Shown: positions 10,248 through 21,264 of the stretch, piece by piece
Position numbering within the stretch: position 1 is the first letter of the stretch
How the letters are laid out: each line of letters starts with the position of its first letter
Source: Aquabacterium sp. CECT 9606
Lineage (GTDB): Bacteria; Pseudomonadota; Gammaproteobacteria; Burkholderiales; Burkholderiaceae_C
NCBI RefSeq assembly: GCF_918741295.1
Contig: NZ_CAKKNB010000003.1
Coordinates: 186,001 to 250,000 of the forward strand
DNA: 64,000 nt
Reading direction: 5' to 3'
The notes under the pieces: generated by a model
The model's input: only the letters and a program-made list of their open reading frames with translations
Told to the model about the DNA's origin: nothing
The model's database searches: none
Program-made: the position numbers and the translations under genes

Positions 10248-11414
10248 TCAACGCTTGGGCGGTGGTGCGATGACAACCCGGTCTCGGCCGGTCTTCTTGG
10301 CTTCGTACAGGGCTTGATCAGCACGCTCAATGGTCTGGCTCAAGGCCGTGATGCTGTCGTGAACGGCCACACCCGCTGAAAAAGTGATGCGCAGGGTTGG
10401 CACGGAGGCCGATAGGGTGCAACTGGCCATGGCGGTGCGCAGCCTTTCCAAGGCAACCAGGGTTTTTTCCTGGCTGGTATTGGGCATCAGGATCAAGAAT
10501 TCTTCGCCACCCCAGCGGGCGATGGTGTCGGTGTCGCGCAGCACGGCCAATGAAGCTTTGGCAAACGAGCTCAAACTGTCGTCGCCCACCCGGTGCCCGT
10601 GGCGGTCGTTGACCTGCTTGAAGTGGTCCAGGTCGATCAACACCACGGTGAAGCGCTCGCCATAGCGGTCAAAGCGCATCACGGCATTTTCAAGCTTTTC
10701 TTGCATGTGGCGCCGGTTGTACAGGCCGGTCAGCGAATCGTGGGTAGCCAATTGCTGAACCTGTTCCAAGGCGGCTTTGAGTTCAGTGCGCTGCTTGAAG
10801 AGCCGATTGCGCCAGCTTGAAATCTTGTACGCCGTGAAGATCAAGGGTGGCATGGTGCCCAGCAACAGCTCAAAGCGGATCAACTCGAGCTTGGGTGGGT
10901 AGTAGTTGGGGTCCACATGCGACAGCACGCCCATGCAGGCGCCCAACATCAACATGGCGGCCAGGCCGACCACCACGGATTGCTTGGGGGTGTGGGTGTA
11001 CATGCCAAAGACCATGACCAGGGCGATCAGCACCATGACCAGGCCCCGATCGAACGGGCCCAGTGCGGTGTAGGCGAAACCAATGGCCAGCAGCGCGAAG
11101 ACATTCTGCGGGATCATCAGCGCAGGGTCTTTGAGCTGACGAGTTTTACCGCTGCGCACCAGCCCGAAAAACACGGCATAGGCCGGAAAGGTGGTGGCCA
11201 TCAACAAACCCGGCGCGAAGGCCTTGATCAGGCCGATGTCCGCCACATACGAGGCCGCCCAGCAGCAAATCACATACATCAGGGCGCACAGCAAGATGGC
11301 CACCGTGCGTGAGCGCGTGACGCGGTCCGGTCCGAAGATGAAGGCCACCAGCCGGCTGACCCCATCCAGCAGCGGGTCGTCTTCCGGCAAGTGGGCTGAG
11401 CGTGGTTCGCTCAT
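10248..11414 (-). CDS. membrane diguanylate cyclase (GGDEF)
   Basis: Makes cyclic di-GMP from GTP. Seen: 388 residues; about six membrane helices (residues 36-200), a short coiled linker, then a GGDEF domain with the active-site GGEEF at 302-306 and an inhibitory-site RxxD (RDTD, 293-296) five residues before it, so product inhibition is expected. The membrane part has no recognised ligand-binding fold. It overlaps the upstream GGDEF gene by four bases and shares a similar membrane region (a K-DP motif after helix 3), suggesting tandem duplication. Confidence 0.92.
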   Translation of the reverse strand: MSEPRSAHLPEDDPLLDGVSRLVAFIFGPDRVTRSRTVAILLCALMYVICCWAASYVADIGLIKAFAPGLLMATTFPAYAVFFGLVRSGKTRQLKDPALMIPQNVFALLAIGFAYTALGPFDRGLVMVLIALVMVFGMYTHTPKQSVVVGLAAMLMLGACMGVLSHVDPNYYPPKLELIRFELLLGTMPPLIFTAYKISSWRNRLFKQRTELKAALEQVQQLATHDSLTGLYNRRHMQEKLENAVMRFDRYGERFTVVLIDLDHFKQVNDRHGHRVGDDSLSSFAKASLAVLRDTDTIARWGGEEFLILMPNTSQEKTLVALERLRTAMASCTLSASVPTLRITFSAGVAVHDSITALSQTIERADQALYEAKKTGRDRVVIAPPPKR

Positions 11415-12568
11415 GCCAAGGTCTCGGCAGTGGGTTCGGCGCGGGCGGGGGGCGATGCGGCCAGTACACAGCGGTTGCGGCCCTGCCGTTTGGCCTCGTA
11501 GACCGCCTGATCGGCCCGGTCCACCAAGTGCTCCAGACTTTCACCAGGCTGCGCCTGGGCGATACCGACCGAGAAAGTCAGCTGCATCAGGGCATGGTCT
11601 TTGAAAACAAGGGTCTCGACCGTTTGGCGCAGGCGCTCCAGCGCGGTCAGGGCTTCGTTTTGGGTCAACTGGGGCAGCAGGAGCAGGAACTCTTCACCGC
11701 CCCAGCGCGCCAGCTTGTCGACCTGCCGCAATTGCGGGGTGGTGCATTGGGCAAAGCCCCTGAGCGCCGTGTCGCCGGCGTGGTGGCCAAACCGGTCGTT
11801 GATGTCCTTGAAATGGTCCAGGTCGATCAGGGCCACGCACATGGGTGCGCCGGTGCGTTCCATCAGTTTCAACTCGGCCTCGGCCAGATCGGTCACCACG
11901 CGGCGGTTCAGCAGGCCGGTGAGCATGTCGGTGGTGGCCATTTGCTCCACGGTGCGCACTGCGTCGCCCAGCTCCTTGGTTTGCCGCCCCAGCTTCACGC
12001 CGATGTCGGAGATCCATTTGCCCACCAGCGACAGCATGAGAAGGGCGGATCCGCCCACCGCCAGGATGGCCCAGCTCTTGGTGACGGGGTAGCGAGCCGG
12101 GTCGTACAAGGTCAAGATGATGGTGGCCATGGCCAGCATGCCGACGGTCAAGGCGCCCAGCAAGAGCACGCGAGCGGGTTTGAGCCGGAACATCGCCGCC
12201 ACGATGGTCTGGCTGATGATGATGAGCACGTTGCTACGGTGGTCACCCAATTGCATGAAGGCCAGCACGCAGATGCCGTTGCTGGCCAAGGCATGTGGGA
12301 AGGCCATTACCGGGTCTTTGAGCCGCAGGCTCCAGCCTGAACGCACCAGTGTGAAAACTGCCACGAAGGTGATGGCGCCGCACAGGATCAGCCTGTTGGC
12401 CATGCGTTGATCCAGCAGGCCAAGGTGAACCGAATGCAGCAGGATGCCAATCGTGACGGCATACAACTGCAAGGTGGCCAGCACCAGCAGCACATAGCGC
12501 CGCGTGGGCTGTTGCCGCCCAAGTGCCCAGTCAAGCCATGGTGTCTGCCAAGAAGGTGGTTTCATCAA
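11411..12568 (-). CDS. membrane diguanylate cyclase (GGDEF), paralogue of the next gene
   Basis: 385-residue cyclic-di-GMP synthase. Seen: membrane helices at about 25-185 (RYVLLVLATLQLYAVTIGIL first), then a GGDEF domain with GGEEF at 290-294 and an I-site RQVD at 281-284. Its stop overlaps the start of the downstream GGDEF gene by ATGA, so the two cyclases are co-translated. Both have the same layout and a similar LKDP loop in the membrane part, consistent with divergence after duplication. Signal unknown. Confidence 0.92.
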   Translation of the reverse strand: MMKPPSWQTPWLDWALGRQQPTRRYVLLVLATLQLYAVTIGILLHSVHLGLLDQRMANRLILCGAITFVAVFTLVRSGWSLRLKDPVMAFPHALASNGICVLAFMQLGDHRSNVLIIISQTIVAAMFRLKPARVLLLGALTVGMLAMATIILTLYDPARYPVTKSWAILAVGGSALLMLSLVGKWISDIGVKLGRQTKELGDAVRTVEQMATTDMLTGLLNRRVVTDLAEAELKLMERTGAPMCVALIDLDHFKDINDRFGHHAGDTALRGFAQCTTPQLRQVDKLARWGGEEFLLLLPQLTQNEALTALERLRQTVETLVFKDHALMQLTFSVGIAQAQPGESLEHLVDRADQAVYEAKRQGRNRCVLAASPPARAEPTAETLA

Positions 12569-12664
12569 GTGGAGGGGTTGCCTCTGGGCTATCGGCAGAT
12601 GACAGCCATTCTTGACATTGTGTTACACCGACGGCCCCGCAATCGGGCCATCAACGTGACTAAA

Positions 12665-13171
12665 TCAACCCAGCATGCCGGATTCAGCCGAGTGTTGGGG
12701 CAGTTCCACCTTGGGCAAAGGCTTCCAGCCTTTTTTGCGGTGCTCAACCACCACATTGGTGTAGATGCCGCCGCGCACGTACCACTTGGCGGTGATGCGC
12801 AGGTAGCGTGGCTGGATGGCCTTGACGAAGTCGTCCAGGATGGCGTTGGTGACTTTTTCATGGAAGGCGCCGTCGTTGCGGTAGCTCCACATGTACATCT
12901 TCAGGCTCTTCAGCTCGATGCACAGCTTGTCGGCGATGCACTCAATGGTGAAGTGGGCGAAATCAGGCTGGCCCGTCAGCGGGCAAAAGCACGTGAATTC
13001 CGGGATCTGGAACTGGATGACGTAATCGCGCTGGGGGGCGGGATTGGGGAAGACATCCAGCTTGCGGGTGGCGGCCGAAGGCGGGGTGGCGGGCTTGGCG
13101 CGTTCACCCACGGTGATGGTGTCGGCGGTGGCGCTCTTGGCGGCGCGGACGGAAGGGGCTTTCTTGGCCAT
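12665..13171 (-). CDS. queF: NADPH-dependent 7-cyano-7-deazaguanine (preQ0) reductase
   Basis: Reduces preQ0 to preQ1 in queuosine synthesis. Seen: 168 residues from MAKKAPSVR, the short single-domain type, with an N-terminal low-complexity extension of about 45 residues. The catalytic-cysteine region is EFTCFCPLTGQPDF, followed by the QueF motif ELKSLKMYMWSYRNDGAFHE and a TAKWYVRGGIYT segment. An in-frame start 16 codons upstream is possible but less likely. Divergent from smc across 120 bases; no preQ1 riboswitch was recognised. Confidence 0.93.
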   Translation of the reverse strand: MAKKAPSVRAAKSATADTITVGERAKPATPPSAATRKLDVFPNPAPQRDYVIQFQIPEFTCFCPLTGQPDFAHFTIECIADKLCIELKSLKMYMWSYRNDGAFHEKVTNAILDDFVKAIQPRYLRITAKWYVRGGIYTNVVVEHRKKGWKPLPKVELPQHSAESGMLG

Positions 13172-13291
13172 GGTGAGCTGCGGTAGGAGGGAAATCTGGG
13201 GAAGCGCCGATGCTATCATCCCAGACCCGAATGAATGCGCTGTTTTGCGTGTTTTTTCTTATAAATCAATGACTTAGTCGACTCAACACGC

Positions 13292-16200
13292 ATGCGCCTG
13301 AATTCGATCAAGCTGTCTGGCTTCAAGTCATTCGCCGAGCCGACCACCTTCCAGCTGCCCGGGCAGTTGGTGGGGGTGGTGGGGCCCAATGGCTGCGGCA
13401 AGTCCAACATCATGGACGCGGTGCGCTGGGTGCTGGGCGAATCGAAAGCATCCGAGCTGCGTGGCGAGTCCATGCAGGATGTGATCTTCAATGGTTCGGG
13501 CAACCGCAAGCCGGCGAGCCGATCCAGTGTCGAACTCGTGTTCAGCAATGAAGACGCTCGGGCCGGCGGGCAGTGGAACCAGTTCACCGAGATCGCCGTC
13601 AAGCGCGTGCTGACCCGCGACGGCACCTCCAGCTACTTCATCAACAACCAGCCGGTGCGCCGCCGCGATGTGCAGGACGTGTTCCTGGGCACAGGCCTGG
13701 GGCCACGCGCCTACGCCATCATCGGGCAGGGCACCATCAGCCGGATCATCGAATCCAAGCCTGAAGAGCTCCGCCTGTTCCTGGAAGAAGCGGCTGGCGT
13801 GTCCAAGTACAAGGAACGCCGCCGCGAGACCGAGCACCGCCTGAAGGACACGCGCGAGAACCTGACCCGCGTGGACGACATCCTGCGCGAGCTGAACAAC
13901 AACCTTGAGAAACTGGAACGCCAGGCCGAGGTCGCCACCCGCTACAACGGGCTGCAAGAGCAGGGCACCTTGAAGCTGCACCAGCTCTGGTTCCTCAAGC
14001 ACCGCGATGCGTCAACCGAAGAGTCGCGCATCAAGCAGGACATCCTGGGTGCGACCAATGCGCTGGAAGGCCGCATGGCCGAGTTGCGCCAGGTCGAGGC
14101 CGAGCTGGAACATGTGCGCCAGGCGCACTACGAATCCAGCGACGAGCTGCACACGGCGCAAGGCGCCTTGGCCGAGGCCAACCTCGAAGTCAGCCGGCTG
14201 GAAGAGCGCATCCGCTACGTTGTAGAGGGTCGTCAAAAAGTTGAGCAACGTCTGGCCGAGTTGAAAGGCCAGAACGACCAATGGGCCGACCGCAAGGTGT
14301 CGGCCGAGGAAGAGCTGGAAACCCTGGCCGAGCGCATGGCCGCTGCCGAAGAGCAGGCCGAGATCCTGGCCGCGCAGGCTGAAGAGCTGACGGCCAATGT
14401 GCCGACCTTTGAAGACACCGTGCGCACTGCTTCGCAAAAAGCGAATGAGCAACGAGGCGTGGCTGGGCAGGTGCAGCAGCAGATCCAGTTGCTGGCCGCC
14501 GAATCACGCAACATCGACGATCAAGCGCGCCAGCTCAACCTGCGGCGCGAGCGCCTGGTTGCTGAAAAGCAGACCCTGGCCGCGCCCGACGAGTTGCGGC
14601 TGACCGAACTGACCCGCCAGTTGGAAGCGGGCCAGGAAGACCTGGCTGTGGCCGAGGCCCAACTGGGCGAGCTGACCGATTCGGTGCCCGCACTGGACGA
14701 GGCCCGCAAGGAGCGCCAGAGCGACGCCAATGCCCAGGCCAGCAAGCAATCTGAGCTGACCGCTCGCCTGGAGGCCCTGCGTGCCCTGCAAGAGAAGGTG
14801 CAGACCGAAGGCAAGCTCAAACCCTGGCTGGCCAAACATGGCCTGGATGGCTTGCCCGGCCTGTGGACCAAGATCCACATCGAACCCGGTTGGGAAAACG
14901 CGCTGGAATCGGCCCTGCGTGAGCGCCTGTCCGCGCTGGAGGTGGGCCGCGTCGAAACCGTCCGTGCCTTCGAGAACGATGCACCGCCCGCCAAGCTGGC
15001 CTTCTACAGCCCGCCCTCGGGCCAGATCGCCAACACGCACCAGACGCTGCCGCGCCTGTCCGACCTGCTGCGTTTGTCAGACGACGGCCTGAAGGCCTTG
15101 CTGAACGACTGGCTGGAAGGCGTCTACACCGCCGGCAGCCTGGAAGAAGCCCTGGCCGCGCGCGGCAAGCTGACGCACGGCGAGGTCATCATGACCAAGG
15201 CTGGCCACACGGTCAGCCAGTTCGCTGTCAGCTTCTATGCGCCCGATTCGGAACAGGCCGGCATGCTGGCCCGCGCGCAAGAGATCGAGAGCCTGGAGAA
15301 GCAGGTGCGCGCCCAGGCCATCCTGGTCGACGAATCTCGCGCCGCCTTGATCCGTGCCGAAGCGGCTTACACGGATGCCTCGCAGCGCCTGGTCAGCGCG
15401 CGCCGCGACACCAGCGAGCTGCAGCAACGCACGCACCAACTGCAGGTGGAAGTGCTGCGCCTGACGCAGCAAGCGCAACAAAGCAATGCCCGCCGCGAAC
15501 AGATCGCCTCCGAAGTGGCCGAGATCGATGGCCAATTGGAAGACTTGAACGAGCGCCGCGCCACCGGCGAAGCCCGCTTCGAAGAGCTGGACCTGTCGCT
15601 GGCCGATGCGCAGGAGCGCCACGCGCAACTGGAAGAGGCCGTGATCGAGGCCGAGCGCAAGCTGAACCAGGCCCGTGAGCAATCACGCGCCTTGGAACGC
15701 CAGGCGCAAGAGGCCCAGTTCAGCGCCCGCAGCATGTCGGCCCGTCGGGGAGAGCTGCAGCGCGGGATTGAAACGGCTGTGCAGCAGATCCAGGCCAACG
15801 AGGCCAGCGCCGTCACGCTGCACGAAGAACACGCCAAATTGAGCGAAGCGGCCGCCGGCACCGGCCTGGACGAGGCCCTGGCCGTCAAGCTGGAAAAGGA
15901 AGCCGCCCTGGGCCAGACCCGCAGCCGTTACGACGAATTGTCCATCCAACTGCGCCGTGCCGACGAGCAACGCCTGGAGTTCGAACGCAGCCTGCAACCG
16001 CTGCGCGACCAGATCACCAAGCTGCAGTTGGAAGAGCAGGCCGCATCGCTGGGCGGTGCCCAGTACATGGAGCAGCTCACCGCCGCCGAGGTCGATCTGG
16101 AAGCCCTGGCCCAGAAAATCCAGGAAGGCAACGTCAAGCTGCACGGCCTGCAATCTGAGATCGACCGCATCCAGCGCGAGATCAACGCCCTGGGCGCCGT

Positions 16201-16807
16201 CAACCTGGCCGCGCTGGATGAATTGACCGCGGCCCGCGAGCGCAAGGGCTTCCTGGACTCGCAAATGGCCGACCTGCTCGATGCCATCAACACCCTCGAA
16301 GACGCGATCCACAAGATCGACATTGAAACCCGCGACCTGCTGGCGGGCACTTTCAACACCGTCAACGAGCACTTCGGCCGCATGTTCCCCGAGTTGTTTG
16401 GTGGTGGCACGGCCAAGCTGGTCATGACCGGCGATGAAATCCTTGACGCGGGCGTGCAGGTCATGGCCCACCCGCCCGGCAAGAAAAACAGCACCATCCA
16501 TCTTTTGTCGGGTGGCGAGAAAGCACTCACGGCGATTGCCCTGGTGTTCGCCATCTTCCAGCTCAATCCCGCGCCTTTCTGCCTGCTCGACGAAGTCGAT
16601 GCGCCGCTGGACGACGCCAACACCGAGCGCTACGCCAAGCTGGTCAAACAAATGTCCAGTGGCACGCAGTTCCTGTTCATCTCGCACAACAAGATCGCCA
16701 TGGAAATGGCCGAGCAGTTGATCGGGGTGACGATGCAGGAGCAGGGCGTATCCCGCATCGTCGCCGTCGACATGGAGGCCGCCTTCTCGATGGCCCAGGC
16801 CGCCTGA
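13292..16807 (+). CDS. smc: chromosome segregation protein SMC
   Basis: 1171-residue ATPase of the SMC-ScpAB condensin complex that organises and segregates the chromosome. Seen: N-terminal Walker A GPNGCGKS (31-38), a long coiled coil, and a hinge region near residues 500-660 (LPGLWTKIHIEPGWENALES). A second coiled coil follows, then the C-terminal signature LLSGGEKALTAIAL and Walker B CLLDEVDAPLDDAN. Length is normal. The first gene of the plus-strand smc-zipA-ligA-def-marC series, with a 31-base gap to zipA. Confidence 0.98.
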   Translation: MRLNSIKLSGFKSFAEPTTFQLPGQLVGVVGPNGCGKSNIMDAVRWVLGESKASELRGESMQDVIFNGSGNRKPASRSSVELVFSNEDARAGGQWNQFTEIAVKRVLTRDGTSSYFINNQPVRRRDVQDVFLGTGLGPRAYAIIGQGTISRIIESKPEELRLFLEEAAGVSKYKERRRETEHRLKDTRENLTRVDDILRELNNNLEKLERQAEVATRYNGLQEQGTLKLHQLWFLKHRDASTEESRIKQDILGATNALEGRMAELRQVEAELEHVRQAHYESSDELHTAQGALAEANLEVSRLEERIRYVVEGRQKVEQRLAELKGQNDQWADRKVSAEEELETLAERMAAAEEQAEILAAQAEELTANVPTFEDTVRTASQKANEQRGVAGQVQQQIQLLAAESRNIDDQARQLNLRRERLVAEKQTLAAPDELRLTELTRQLEAGQEDLAVAEAQLGELTDSVPALDEARKERQSDANAQASKQSELTARLEALRALQEKVQTEGKLKPWLAKHGLDGLPGLWTKIHIEPGWENALESALRERLSALEVGRVETVRAFENDAPPAKLAFYSPPSGQIANTHQTLPRLSDLLRLSDDGLKALLNDWLEGVYTAGSLEEALAARGKLTHGEVIMTKAGHTVSQFAVSFYAPDSEQAGMLARAQEIESLEKQVRAQAILVDESRAALIRAEAAYTDASQRLVSARRDTSELQQRTHQLQVEVLRLTQQAQQSNARREQIASEVAEIDGQLEDLNERRATGEARFEELDLSLADAQERHAQLEEAVIEAERKLNQAREQSRALERQAQEAQFSARSMSARRGELQRGIETAVQQIQANEASAVTLHEEHAKLSEAAAGTGLDEALAVKLEKEAALGQTRSRYDELSIQLRRADEQRLEFERSLQPLRDQITKLQLEEQAASLGGAQYMEQLTAAEVDLEALAQKIQEGNVKLHGLQSEIDRIQREINALGAVNLAALDELTAARERKGFLDSQMADLLDAINTLEDAIHKIDIETRDLLAGTFNTVNEHFGRMFPELFGGGTAKLVMTGDEILDAGVQVMAHPPGKKNSTIHLLSGGEKALTAIALVFAIFQLNPAPFCLLDEVDAPLDDANTERYAKLVKQMSSGTQFLFISHNKIAMEMAEQLIGVTMQEQGVSRIVAVDMEAAFSMAQAA

Positions 16808-16838
16808 GCGAAGCGACGCAGAACCCAACACATTCCCC

Positions 16839-17924
16839 ATGAACAACTCACTCACCTTGTATCTGGCCCTGTTGGGCGGCCTGGTCCTCGCGGCATTCGT
16901 GGCCCATGGCGCCTGGACCGCCCGCAAGAACGCCGCGCGCCAGCCCCGGCGTGCCGCGCTCGAGCCCTTGGGCACCGGCACCATTGATCGCTCCGAGGCC
17001 GACACCATCCCCACCGAGATGGGCGACACCCTGCCTGGCGAACCCACGCTCGATGAGCGCGACGCTGGCGCGATCAACCTGCCGCCACCCGTCAAGCGCA
17101 ATCAGCCCAAGCTGGACGCCCTGATCGACGCCATCGCCACCTTGACCATCGACACGCCGGTGAGCGGTGACAACGTGCTGCTGCACCTGCCGACCACGCG
17201 CCGCGCTGGCAGCAAGCCCTTCATGATCGAAGGCCTGCGCGTTGATTGCAGCGAATGGGAAGCGCCCCAGCTTGGCGTGGTCTACAGCGAGCTGCAGGCC
17301 GGCGTGCTGCTGGCCAACCGCACTGGTGGTCTCAACGAGATCGAATACTCCGAGTTCGTGCAGAAGGTGCAGGCTTGTGCCGATGCCATGGGCGCCTCGG
17401 TCGAGTTCCCCGACATGCTGGACGTGGTCGCGCGGGCCAAAGAGCTGGACAGTTTCGCCAGCGCCCACGATGCCCAACTGGCTTTGCGCCTGTATGCCCA
17501 GGGCAGCGCTTGGTCGATCGGCTATGTGCAACAACAGGCTGCGCGCCATGGCTTCATGCCGGGCGCCTTGCCGGGCCGCTTCGTGATGCCATCGGCGGAA
17601 GAGGGTGCGCCGCCCGTGCTGACCTTGCAGTTCGACGCCCAGGCCGCTTTCGCCGAAGACCAGGACCAGGCCACCTTGCGTGAGCTGATCTTGTCGTTTG
17701 ACGTGCCTCAGACGGCCGCGGAGGGCGCGCCTTTCAACGCCTGGTGTGCGGCGGGGCAAGCCTTGTCGCTCGGCCTGGACGCCATGATGGCCGATGACCA
17801 GGGCCAGCCGTTTTCGCCGGCGGCGTTCGCGTCCATCGAGGGCGAGTTGCAACGCCTGTACGAGGCCCTGGCCACGCGCGATCTGGCGGCCGGCTCGGCA
17901 GCAGCGCGGCGCTTGTTCAGCTGA
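16839..17924 (+). CDS. zipA: cell division protein ZipA
   Basis: Inner-membrane anchor that tethers FtsZ at the division site. Seen: 361 residues; one N-terminal membrane helix (LTLYLALLGGLVLAAFVAH), a basic then acidic/proline-rich linker, and a C-terminal FtsZ-binding domain (about 125-355, with YSELQAGVLLANRTGGLNE and LTLQFDAQAAFAED). The usual order smc-zipA-ligA supports the call. The linker is short compared with gammaproteobacterial ZipA, as is common in betaproteobacteria. Confidence 0.9.
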   Translation: MNNSLTLYLALLGGLVLAAFVAHGAWTARKNAARQPRRAALEPLGTGTIDRSEADTIPTEMGDTLPGEPTLDERDAGAINLPPPVKRNQPKLDALIDAIATLTIDTPVSGDNVLLHLPTTRRAGSKPFMIEGLRVDCSEWEAPQLGVVYSELQAGVLLANRTGGLNEIEYSEFVQKVQACADAMGASVEFPDMLDVVARAKELDSFASAHDAQLALRLYAQGSAWSIGYVQQQAARHGFMPGALPGRFVMPSAEEGAPPVLTLQFDAQAAFAEDQDQATLRELILSFDVPQTAAEGAPFNAWCAAGQALSLGLDAMMADDQGQPFSPAAFASIEGELQRLYEALATRDLAAGSAAARRLFS

Positions 17925-20550
<2,626 letters not shown>

Positions 20551-20570
20551 GCCGGCGCACAATCGTTGGC

Positions 20571-21188
20571 ATGAGCCACACGATCACGTCGGCGTTCATC
20601 TTGCTGCTCCTGGTGCTTGATCCCTTTGGCACTTTGCCGATCTTCATCTCGGTGATGCGCGGGGTGGCCCCGCAAAGGCGGGTCTGGGTGGCCTTGCGCG
20701 AGGCCTGCATGGCCTTTGGCGTGTTGCTGGCCTTCATGCTGGGCGGCCGCACCTTCCTGGCGCTGATGCGCCTGTCCGAGCGCTCGCTGGAAGTGGCCGG
20801 GGGCGTGATCTTGCTGCTGCTGTCCATCCGCATCATCTTTGCCTCGGGCCGCCGGTTGTTCGATGAAGAAGCCGCGCCGTCATCCACGGAGTCAGGTCGC
20901 GAGCCTTTTTTGTTCCCGATCGCCGTGCCCTTGTTGGCCGGCCCTTCGGCCATGGCCACGGTGCTGCTGCTCGCCTCGCGCCAACCCGCCCAGTTGGCCG
21001 AGTGGATCGCAGCCCTGGCCGCAGCCGTCGGCGTGTGTGCGGTCGTGCTGTTGGCCAGCCAACCCTTGCACCGCTGGCTGGGCGAGTCGGTCGTCACCGC
21101 GATTGAAAAGCTCATGGGCCTGGTGCTGTGCGCTATTGCGGTCGAGATGATCCTGGCCGGCATCAAGCACTATTTCTCTGCAGCGTGA
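20571..21188 (+). CDS. MarC family integral membrane protein
   Basis: 205-residue inner-membrane protein of the MarC/NAAT family, whose role is unsettled. Seen: six hydrophobic segments and the family motifs LLLVLDPFGTLPIF at the N-terminus and FPIAVPLLAGPSAMATVLLL in the middle. The start MSHTITSAF at 20571 is preferred over longer frames that run back into def. It follows def by 20 bases and ends the smc-zipA-ligA-def-marC series. Confidence 0.9.
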   Translation: MSHTITSAFILLLLVLDPFGTLPIFISVMRGVAPQRRVWVALREACMAFGVLLAFMLGGRTFLALMRLSERSLEVAGGVILLLLSIRIIFASGRRLFDEEAAPSSTESGREPFLFPIAVPLLAGPSAMATVLLLASRQPAQLAEWIAALAAAVGVCAVVLLASQPLHRWLGESVVTAIEKLMGLVLCAIAVEMILAGIKHYFSAA

Positions 21189-21264
21189 GAAATTCCACAG
21201 TTTGCGATAAGGGTTTGCGCTAGGAAAGGGCCGAAGACGTCGATACTGGCCGGGCACTGGGAGA

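Noticed and set aside
13172-13291. preQ1 riboswitch in the queF leader
   Set aside because: No preQ1 aptamer pattern was seen upstream of queF; queF here lies in the synthesis branch and need not be switched.
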